Assembly (NCBI GenBank): GCA_018241985.1
Contig: JAFECV010000016.1
Span: 1-12,417, forward strand
From: Pseudomonadota bacterium
Lineage (GTDB): Bacteria > Pseudomonadota > Gammaproteobacteria > Burkholderiales > Burkholderiaceae_C
Length of the DNA stretch: 12,417 nt
Reading direction: 5' to 3'
The first letter of the stretch is position 1. Every line of letters begins with the position of its first letter. Below the pieces are notes generated by a model. The model was not told the origin of the DNA. It made no database searches and saw only the letters and a program-made list of their open reading frames with translations. A program made the translations under genes and the position numbers. Shown in pieces: positions 1 to 5,713 of the stretch.

Positions 1-1
1 C

Positions 2-916
2 GTGTTGCAAATGGCGTCGGTGCCCGCGCTGGCGCTGGTGGATAGCTGGCAGGCAGCGGCCGTTCTCATCATTGCCGAGCGGGTGGGCAAGGCGGTTCGC
101 AATCCGCCGCGCGACGTCATGCTCTCGCACGCGGCCGAACGCCTGGACGGCTACGGCTGGACGTTTGGCGTGCACGAGGCGCTTGATCAGTTCGGCGCGC
201 TGTTCGGTCCGCTGATGGTTGCGCTCATCCTCGCGCGCCACGGCAGCTACCGCCAAGCTTTTGCCATCCTGCTGCTGCCGGCCAGCATCAATTTGTTGTT
301 GGTGCTGGCAGCGCGCTTCGCATATCCCAAGCCCGGAGACCCGGCAGGTGCCACGACGGGTCAGGCCACTGACCCCCGCTTCGCCGGCGTCTACTGGGTC
401 TACCTGGCGGGCGCGGTGCTGGTCGCCGCCGGCTTTGCCGACTTTCCGTTGATCGCTTACCACTTCACCCAAGCCGGCACGGTGTCAGTGGACTGGATCG
501 CTGCGTTCTACGCCGTGGCAATGGCCGTGAGCGGTACCTCGTCGCTGGTGCTCGGACGGCTATTCGACCGCTACGGCTTTCGCGTGCTCATCATCATGAC
601 GCTCATCGCAGCGTCCTTCGCACCGCTGGTTTTCCTGGGCGATTTCGATCTGGCGCTGCTCGGCGCGGCGATCTGGGGCATGGGCATCGGCGTGCACGAG
701 TCCATCATCCCCGCTGCCGTAGCGCCCATGGTGCCGGCACAGCGGCGGGCTTCGGCGTTCGGGCTGTTCACGGCAGGCTACGGCATTTTCTGGTTTCTCG
801 GCAGCGCGGCCATCGGCTATCTGTACGGCCTCTCGATCGCTTGGACCATCGCGTTCTGCGTCGTGACGCAATTGGCGGCGGTGCCGATCTTTCTGTGGGT
901 CGCTCGCAACCAGTAG
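2..916 (+). CDS. MFS transporter, 5'-truncated by window edge
   Basis: This is a Major Facilitator Superfamily permease of the inner membrane; its substrate cannot be read from the sequence. About 304 residues are visible, against roughly 400 for a 12-helix MFS protein, so about the first quarter lies left of the window. The GTG at base 2 is merely the first possible start and is probably internal. Residues 26-38 (ERVGKAVRNPPRD) match the G-K-x-x-R-x-P-x-R-D loop found after helix 4 in one MFS group. GRLFDRYGFR (about 185-194) is the motif-A-like loop of the second half. Several hydrophobic helices surround these loops, with a hydrophilic central loop at about 108-127. It ends with TAG and faces the leftward CorC-like gene across a 142-nt convergent gap in which I see no gene. 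The family call is fairly sure and the function is open. Confidence 0.8.
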   Translation: MLQMASVPALALVDSWQAAAVLIIAERVGKAVRNPPRDVMLSHAAERLDGYGWTFGVHEALDQFGALFGPLMVALILARHGSYRQAFAILLLPASINLLLVLAARFAYPKPGDPAGATTGQATDPRFAGVYWVYLAGAVLVAAGFADFPLIAYHFTQAGTVSVDWIAAFYAVAMAVSGTSSLVLGRLFDRYGFRVLIIMTLIAASFAPLVFLGDFDLALLGAAIWGMGIGVHESIIPAAVAPMVPAQRRASAFGLFTAGYGIFWFLGSAAIGYLYGLSIAWTIAFCVVTQLAAVPIFLWVARNQ

Positions 917-932
917 GCCTACCAAGTAGGTC
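916..932 (+). other. short hairpin at the 3' end of the MFS gene
   Basis: The bases from the last G of the TAG stop can form a 7-bp stem: GGCCTAC (916-922), loop CAA (923-925), then GTAGGTCC (926-932 plus a G-U pair). No T-tract follows on either strand, so a classical intrinsic terminator is not shown. It could slow transcription at the convergent junction or be chance. Confidence 0.25.
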
Positions 933-1058
933 CGGCAGACCAGCATCACCGCCCGAAGCCCGGAACCGGCAAACCAGATGCCAGAGCAGAAACGTGGTGA
1001 CTTCGGAGGCCATGATCCTGCTCACCATGGCATCCAGCCAGCCCATGTCGACCGCAGT

Positions 1059-2150
1059 TCAGTCCGGTCCAACATCCAGTTTCCCCGCGGTCGCGCTCTG
1101 CCGGGCCCGCTGCCGCCGAAGCCGTTCGGCGCGGCGCTTGCGCGACTGCGCAACGGCGGGACGCAGGCTGGCGATGGCGTCCGCCTCGTCGGTGATTTCC
1201 ATGCCCAGGATCGTCTCCAGCATGTCCTCGAGCGTCACCAGCCCGATCGTGTTGCCGTGCTTGTCCACCACCAGGGCAATGGCCTCGTGCTGTGCCAGGA
1301 TTTGCTCGAACGCCTTGGCCACCGGCTCGGTTTCGCGGAAGGTGGGCACGGCACGCATGAACGACACCAGCGGTACGGCGTCATCGCCATGGCGCGCGTA
1401 CGCCTTCAGCACCTCGCGATGGAAGACATAGCCCCTGACCCGCTTTCTGTCGCCTTCAAACAGCGGGATGCGGCTGAAAGCATCGGCGCCGGGCGCGGAA
1501 ACCAGGTCGGCCACCGTGTCGTGCACGTCCAGCATGAAGACGACGGCGCGCGGCGTCATCACGTCCTTCAAAACGATCTCGCGGCTGTAGATCAGGCTGC
1601 CGATCAGCATGGCCTCGGCCAGCGAGATCGCCCCATCCTGCGGCGCCACGTCCACCATGAGAGCGAATTCGCGGCGGCTGAATTGCTCGCGTGGCGAGCG
1701 TGCGAGCAGGCGAATCAAGGAGCGGGTCACGATGAGCAACGGCGCCACGACGCGGATAAGGCACGGCAGCACGTGGCCGGCAAAACCCGACAATCTCCCG
1801 GCGTAGCGGGCTGCCAGTGTCTTGGGAATGATCTCGGACACCAGCAGCAGCAGCACCGCCAGGATCGCGGAAAACACGCCGATCCAGGCGTCCCCGAACA
1901 CCGCTGCGGCGTAGGCGCCACCCAGGGCCGCGCCGACCGTGTTGGCCGCGGTGTTCACGATGAGGATTGCGCTGATGGCGTCGTCGATGCGGGTCCGCTT
2001 GATCTCAAGCAGGCGGGCCGCGCCGACGCTACCCGAGGCAGACCGTTCCAGCAGCGCTGACGTGCGGGCGGTCAGCAGGGTGACCTCCAGCAAGGAGCAG
2101 AGGTGTGAAAGAGACACCGCCAGCACCACCCAGAAGATCAGTTGCGCCAT
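1059..2150 (-). CDS. DUF21/CNNM transmembrane protein with paired CBS domains (CorC/HlyC-like)
   Basis: This 363-residue protein belongs to the CNNM/CorC/HlyC ('hemolysin-like') family of inner-membrane proteins, linked to Mg2+ or Co2+ transport and resistance. The N-terminal DUF21 domain (about 1-180) has hydrophobic helices at about 4-27, 58-82, 88-106 and 126-149 and the family signature SEIIPKT at 105-111. Two CBS domains follow, at about 196-255 (from KDVMTPR) and 262-318 (ending GLVTLEDMLETILG). CBS pairs commonly bind adenine nucleotides. The C-terminal CorC_HlyC domain of longer members is absent; the chain ends in an Arg/Lys-rich tail (about 337-350). The start is well supported by GGAGGGG just upstream. 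It lies 299 nt past the MutS-related pair and seems to be its own unit. Hemolysin activity should not be inferred. Its ion and direction of transport are unknown. Confidence 0.88.
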   Translation of the reverse strand: MAQLIFWVVLAVSLSHLCSLLEVTLLTARTSALLERSASGSVGAARLLEIKRTRIDDAISAILIVNTAANTVGAALGGAYAAAVFGDAWIGVFSAILAVLLLLVSEIIPKTLAARYAGRLSGFAGHVLPCLIRVVAPLLIVTRSLIRLLARSPREQFSRREFALMVDVAPQDGAISLAEAMLIGSLIYSREIVLKDVMTPRAVVFMLDVHDTVADLVSAPGADAFSRIPLFEGDRKRVRGYVFHREVLKAYARHGDDAVPLVSFMRAVPTFRETEPVAKAFEQILAQHEAIALVVDKHGNTIGLVTLEDMLETILGMEITDEADAIASLRPAVAQSRKRRAERLRRQRARQSATAGKLDVGPD

Positions 2151-2153
2151 TCA

Positions 2154-2160
2154 CCCCTCC
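2154..2160 (-). promoter_or_regulatory. strong Shine-Dalgarno of the DUF21-CBS gene
   Basis: On the minus strand GGAGGGG precedes the ATG at 2150, with 5 nt between the GGAGG core and the start. This fixes the start and argues for independent translation rather than coupling to the upstream MutS-related gene. Confidence 0.7.
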
Positions 2161-2246
2161 ATGGTTGTTTCGCACCGCACTTGCATCTTCGCTTCGTGTT
2201 CGGCGGTACCTCATCACCTCAAGCTGTGCAGCGGAGCGCAACCTCT

Positions 2247-2257
2247 GTGAAATTCAC
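2247..2257. promoter_or_regulatory. palindrome, possible operator
   Basis: GTGAAATTCAC is a perfect 5-1-5 palindrome about 97 nt upstream of the DUF21-CBS start, with AT-rich bases in an otherwise GC-rich gap. Its place fits an operator or promoter element, but no regulator family is identified. Confidence 0.25.
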
Positions 2258-2314
2258 CTGACACGTGCCATCGCGCACGGCCGATCAGCGGCACAGGCGC
2301 GTCCTGGAAGTACC

Positions 2315-2358
2315 CTGACGGCCATGCGCGTCAGCCGATCTGGTACCCAATGATCGGC
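2315..2358. repeat. two adjoining inverted repeats
   Basis: CTGACG (2315-2320) pairs with CGTCAG (2329-2334) across an 8-nt loop. GCCGATC (2334-2340) pairs with GATCGGC (2352-2358) across 11 nt, and TGG/CCA inside that loop could extend the second stem. The repeats share base 2334, so only one can form fully at a time. They lie just past the MutS-related genes and could help end that transcript, but no T-tract follows. They overlap the possible hyfB-like relic, so part of this could be chance. Confidence 0.35.
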
Positions 2359-2383
2359 AGCACGACCAGCAGGGCCTACACAA
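2331..2383 (-). pseudogene. possible decayed 3' end of a hyfB-like gene
   Basis: The 15 bases CATGCGCGTCAGCCG occur exactly twice, at 2323-2337 and at 7820-7834, where they span the stop of one hyfB-like gene, the 5-nt gap and the ATG of the next. Similarity continues without gaps to about 2380; by hand it is roughly 43 of 58 bases in all. Read leftward, the stretch encodes ALLVVLPIIGYQIG then TGA, beside ALLVALLTVRYLSG then TGA in the intact gene. A TAG codon lies just before the Ala, so it is not an open gene. It could be a remnant of an earlier copy of the hyfB junction, or a chance match helped by membrane-helix codon use. Confidence 0.3.
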
Positions 2384-2449
2384 TCCAATCAGGTCATGCA
2401 GACATCATCAGCGCTGCTGCTAGGCATTTTTGCGGCTGTTGTCCCCGGT

Positions 2450-3958
2450 CTACGCCGTGAGCCGTTCGGCACCGAAGACCTGCGCATAGAGATCCTCGCC
2501 GAAGCTGGTCGACAGCGCTTCGCCGGCCACCAGCCTGAACGTGCGAGAGCCGTCTTCGCGCCGCTCGGCACGCAGAAACATCGTGTCCGGCCGGCGCTCG
2601 CCGGCCAGCCGATCCGCGAAATCGTAGAAGTGGGTCACGAACATGACCTTGATGCACCGCTCCCGCAACGCATGCACCGTCTGCAGGGCGATCTCCGAAC
2701 CTTCGCGCTCGTTCGTCGATGCGAACGATTCGTTCGCCAGGAACATCCCGCCGGAGCGGATATCGTCGACGATCTCGCTCAGCCGCGCCAATTCCTCGTC
2801 GAACTTGCCGCTCTTGAGGGTCGCGTCTTCCTCGCGCTTGTAGTGGGTGAAAAGCCCCGTGCAGCGCTCCCCCGCGAAAGACCGTGCGCAAACGGGCATG
2901 CCCGCCTGCATCATCAGTTGCGCCACGCCGGCAGCCCGTAGAAAGCTCGATTTGCCGCCCTGGTTGGCACCGGTGATCACGATCAGGCCCCGGCCGTCGG
3001 CATCCACCGCGTTGCCAACCACGGCATTGCCCATCTTGAGCACCAGGCAGACGTCGCGCAGGTCGGTGCAGCGCAGGCGCGACGCACCCGGATCCGCCAT
3101 CTCGGGCAGGCAGCACGGCGCGTCGGCGGCCACTAGCTTCTCGCGCAGGTTCAGACAGGCAACGTAAAACGCCAGTTCCGTACGCAGCATGGTGAAGAAG
3201 TTGAGCACATGGTCGCACGACTGGCCGAGCGCATTGGCGACGAGATTGATGCCCCGATCCTGAAGCTCCCCCAGCGCTTGCGCGCCGGCTTCGTCGCGCT
3301 CGTGTACCCGGAATCCGTACTCCGGCGGCGCGCGTCGCAACAGGCGCTGCCAGAGCGGCGGCTTCTCGTGCGGCAGCCGCAGCACGTAACCGACGCCTTC
3401 GTTGTCGCGGCCGAGCGAGGCGCTGATCAACACGCCGCCGTCGAACCTCAGCAGCTTCAAGTGCCGCTGCAGGATGCCGATGTAGTCGTCGTCGAATTCG
3501 GTCTGCAGCAACGTGAACAGCGCACGGAATCCGGGCGATTCGAAGAGGCCGTGCCTGCTTTCGGCGAACGCGCGCAGCTTGCGCAACATCCCTACGAAGA
3601 ACTGCAGCAGTTCCACCGAGTTGATCAGCACGCCGTGCGGATAGTTCATGAACACGCCGAACCAGAATTTCTTCCGCCCCTCGGTCGCCTCGACCGCCAG
3701 CCCGTAGAGTTCACGCACCTCGGAGGCGTGGGCGATCGCATCGGCCAGCACTTGCTGCCGGTGCCGCACCGTGAGTGAATCGTTGCCGATGCCGAGAAGC
3801 GTCGCCTTGCGGGCCACGCCCAGCAGAAAGTCGTCGCCACCAGCCATCGCCGCCCAGAGCGTCGGCAGTTCCAGATCCCGGGTCAGCGCATCGGCCTGCC
3901 TGGGCAAAGGCTGATCCCCATCGAAATCGCGGTCGGGGTGCATCAGCAGGGCCTTCAT
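2450..3958 (-). CDS. MutS-related ATPase, second of a pair
   Basis: This 502-residue protein carries the MutS-family ABC-type ATPase at its C-terminus: Walker A GANQGGKS (330-337), FTHYKREED (370-378), Walker B-like MFLANES (405-411) and the VTHF motif (441-444). The helical core lies before it. The N-terminal mismatch-reading domain with its Phe-x-Glu motif is missing and the protein is far shorter than MutS (about 850), so classical mismatch repair is unlikely. The usual Walker B Asp is Asn409; the catalytic Glu410 is kept. The ATG at 3958 overlaps the upstream stop as ATGA, which indicates translational coupling; an AAGGAG lies 11 nt upstream. The frame stays open to 4177, but that stretch lies inside the upstream gene and does not look like protein. 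The natural substrate is unknown; a heterodimer with the upstream protein is inferred. Confidence 0.85.
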   Translation of the reverse strand: MKALLMHPDRDFDGDQPLPRQADALTRDLELPTLWAAMAGGDDFLLGVARKATLLGIGNDSLTVRHRQQVLADAIAHASEVRELYGLAVEATEGRKKFWFGVFMNYPHGVLINSVELLQFFVGMLRKLRAFAESRHGLFESPGFRALFTLLQTEFDDDYIGILQRHLKLLRFDGGVLISASLGRDNEGVGYVLRLPHEKPPLWQRLLRRAPPEYGFRVHERDEAGAQALGELQDRGINLVANALGQSCDHVLNFFTMLRTELAFYVACLNLREKLVAADAPCCLPEMADPGASRLRCTDLRDVCLVLKMGNAVVGNAVDADGRGLIVITGANQGGKSSFLRAAGVAQLMMQAGMPVCARSFAGERCTGLFTHYKREEDATLKSGKFDEELARLSEIVDDIRSGGMFLANESFASTNEREGSEIALQTVHALRERCIKVMFVTHFYDFADRLAGERRPDTMFLRAERREDGSRTFRLVAGEALSTSFGEDLYAQVFGAERLTA

Positions 3959-5556
3959 GATGGAATGCGCTCCTTCATCCAAGTCTCGGTGACGTGGTAC
4001 TTCTCGGCGATCGCCAGCGCGTGGGCCAGCCCATCGGCCGCACGCCGTTCCAACTTGAAGCTCCGTGCCGTCGGATCCGTTGCATCGATCGCGGCGACCA
4101 GGCTGACCACGCTGGGAGCGAAGCTCGCAAGTTCGTCGAGGAAGGTCACGCACACCACCAACAAATCGAGCCGGCACAGGCGAGCCAGCATCTCGCGGCC
4201 GAGAAACAGCGCGTCGTGCAACGCCGTGGACGAGAAGATTTCGTTCATCACGACGACCGACGCCGGCGTTGCCTGCTCCAGGATGCGGTGCATCCGCACC
4301 AGGTCGTCATGCAGTTTGCCGCGCAGGTTTTCGATATCTTCTTCGCGCTCGAAATGCGTGAACAGGCGGTCGAACAGAAAGAGCTGCGCTCGCGATCCCG
4401 GGACCGGGCACCCTAGGCTCGCCAGCCAATGCAATTGCCCGAACATACGTGCAAACGTGGTCTTGCCGCCCTGATTGGGGCCCGTCACGACGAAGATCCG
4501 CTCGGCACCGCTGAGGCGAAAGTCGTTGCAGACGACGGGTCGCTGTTCCGCCACCAGGCGGTGCGCGAGCGCGAGATCGAAGGCGCCGGAAACGCCGACC
4601 TCCTTGGAGGACGTCGAGACATGCGGGTAGCAGAACGGCAGCCCGGCCAGCCGGAAGCGCGAGATGAAATCGAGCCAGGCGATGTAGAAGTGGATTTCCC
4701 GGTCGAAACGCTCGACATGTCCGTCGATGAACTGCCCGTACTCGGCGCGGAATGCCGCCAATGCGCCGAAGATTTCGGGGTTCAGACGGGCAACGCAGTC
4801 CAGCACCTGCGCTTCGATGTGGTTGAGCCCGACCGTCGTTCGCAGTTTGGACAGGTAGCTCTTGACGGCACCGCGCCGGAACTTCGCGAAGGTCTGTTCG
4901 ACCTCGGCGGTGTAGTCGGGTTCGCCGTCGTAGTGGCGGACGACCACGGTTGCGCCGTCGATCGCGACCGCATAGGTGATCGTCGACAGGTCGCGCTGCA
5001 CCTGCCCGGCCTGTGCCACCATCCGGACGAATCCGGGCGATTGCGCATAGTCGTCCACATAGCCGCGCCAGCGCCGCAAGCCACGGGAGTGAAGCATCAG
5101 CGGAGCAAGCTCCTTGCGCAATGTCTCGACGGCCTCGCCATAGAGTTGCACCGAGCCCAGGTGCCATCGATTGCGTTCGTGCTCGTTGTAGCTCTTCGTC
5201 GCCAGCGGGAGTTGCTGCCGCATCGTGCGAAGACGCAAGGTGAAGTCCCGCACCGCCGCCATGATCTCCGGCTGCTCGAGATCGCGCATCACCTCCTGCC
5301 GGTACGCCACGGCGTTCTCGTCCGGCAGGTTGGCGTGAAAGAATCCGGCCAGATCGTAGTCCTTCCACGGTGCAATGACGGCCTGCACGATCTGATCGAG
5401 ACCGAGGTCGTGGAAGCAGTCCGGCTGCGTTGCGGGTGGCACGCCGGGCGCACCGGTCGGTTCGTCGAAAAGGATGCTCTCGAACGGCGCGCCCAGCGGG
5501 ATGCGGTATTTTTCCGTCGCGATGTCGGATGCCGGGAACGATGCGGCCGGTGCCAT
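3955..5556 (-). CDS. MutS-related ATPase, first of a pair
   Basis: This is a 533-residue MutS-like protein. An N-terminal segment (HDLGLDQIVQAV, then FFHANLPDENAVAYRQEVMRDLE; about 49-94) and a long helical core precede the ATPase. Walker A is GPNQGGKT (359-366), FTHFEREEDIENLRGKLHDD follows (about 399-418), and Walker B is VVMNEIFSST (435-444). Here too the Walker B Asp is Asn (N438), with Glu kept. The His of the MutS TH motif is Phe (VTFLDEL, F472). There is no mismatch-recognition domain and no Smr nuclease domain. Start choice: the ATG at 5556 has GAGGG 7 nt upstream, whereas the in-frame ATG at 5577 has no clear Shine-Dalgarno; using 5577 adds seven residues. It lies 136 nt past the hyfB-like gene on the same strand and overlaps the next gene by 4 nt. 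Its role is unknown. Confidence 0.85.
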   Translation of the reverse strand: MAPAASFPASDIATEKYRIPLGAPFESILFDEPTGAPGVPPATQPDCFHDLGLDQIVQAVIAPWKDYDLAGFFHANLPDENAVAYRQEVMRDLEQPEIMAAVRDFTLRLRTMRQQLPLATKSYNEHERNRWHLGSVQLYGEAVETLRKELAPLMLHSRGLRRWRGYVDDYAQSPGFVRMVAQAGQVQRDLSTITYAVAIDGATVVVRHYDGEPDYTAEVEQTFAKFRRGAVKSYLSKLRTTVGLNHIEAQVLDCVARLNPEIFGALAAFRAEYGQFIDGHVERFDREIHFYIAWLDFISRFRLAGLPFCYPHVSTSSKEVGVSGAFDLALAHRLVAEQRPVVCNDFRLSGAERIFVVTGPNQGGKTTFARMFGQLHWLASLGCPVPGSRAQLFLFDRLFTHFEREEDIENLRGKLHDDLVRMHRILEQATPASVVVMNEIFSSTALHDALFLGREMLARLCRLDLLVVCVTFLDELASFAPSVVSLVAAIDATDPTARSFKLERRAADGLAHALAIAEKYHVTETWMKERIPS

Positions 5557-5563
5557 GATCTGA

Positions 5564-5568
5564 CCCTC
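5564..5568 (-). promoter_or_regulatory. Shine-Dalgarno deciding the MutS-related start
   Basis: GAGGG on the minus strand sits 7 nt before the ATG at 5556. It lies inside the reading frame that would begin at the ATG at 5577, which has only GGCGCAGTTCATCC before it. This favours 5556. Confidence 0.55.
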
Positions 5569-5577
5569 ACTCGTCAT

Positions 5578-5713
5578 GGATGAACTGCGCCCGGGCGCGT
5601 TTCGCGCTCGATTGCCGGCAGTTGGTTGCGCGTGGCGCGGCGTTCACGCCACCCGCAAGAGCGAACGTTGCGTCGTATCGAAGAAGTGTCGTGCGCATGG
5701 CGAGCCGCTTGCA
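5578..5713. other. 136-nt gap between hyf-like operon and MutS-related pair
   Basis: No gene is seen here. This is the only gap above a few bases between 12154 and 2450, so a promoter for the MutS-related pair or an end of the hyf-like transcript would be expected in it. A small perfect stem GCGCG-TTT-CGCGC occupies 5595-5607 and GGCGTTCACGCC forms a 4-bp stem at 5639-5650. Neither has a T-tract. I find no convincing -35/-10 pair, so read-through from the hyf-like genes is possible. Confidence 0.4.

Larger units (their letters stand above)
2151..2449. other. intergenic region, 299 nt, between the MutS-related pair and the DUF21-CBS gene
   Basis: I see no intact gene here. It must carry the end of the MutS-related transcript and probably the promoter of the DUF21-CBS gene, but I find no convincing -35/-10 pair. 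It contains the palindrome GTGAAATTCAC (2247-2257), two partly overlapping inverted repeats (2315-2334 and 2334-2358), three copies of the heptamer GCCGATC/GATCGGC (2280-2286, 2334-2340, 2352-2358 inverted), and a stretch resembling the 3' end of the hyfB-like gene that ends at 7828. Confidence 0.6.

Noticed and set aside
768..1046. Small leftward gene beginning MGWLDAMVSRIMASE in the convergent gap
   Set aside because: It has one helix-like stretch, but no Shine-Dalgarno, and most of it runs antisense to the MFS gene with poor composition.
917..1058. Intrinsic terminator in the convergent gap
   Set aside because: A short hairpin exists at 916-932 but there is no T-tract on either strand.
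978..2060. Long rightward open frame antisense to the DUF21-CBS gene
   Set aside because: Its product is rich in His, Gln, Arg and Asp with no family motif; it is a mirror of GC-rich codons. The same holds for rightward frames at 4429-5583, 8854-10179 and 10631-12217.
3959..4177. Upstream extension of the second MutS-related gene to 4177
   Set aside because: The extension reads the first gene out of frame; the ATGA overlap gives a better start at 3958.
2450..5577. Canonical mismatch repair MutS
   Set aside because: Both proteins are too short, lack the mismatch-recognition domain with its Phe-x-Glu motif and have an altered Walker B.
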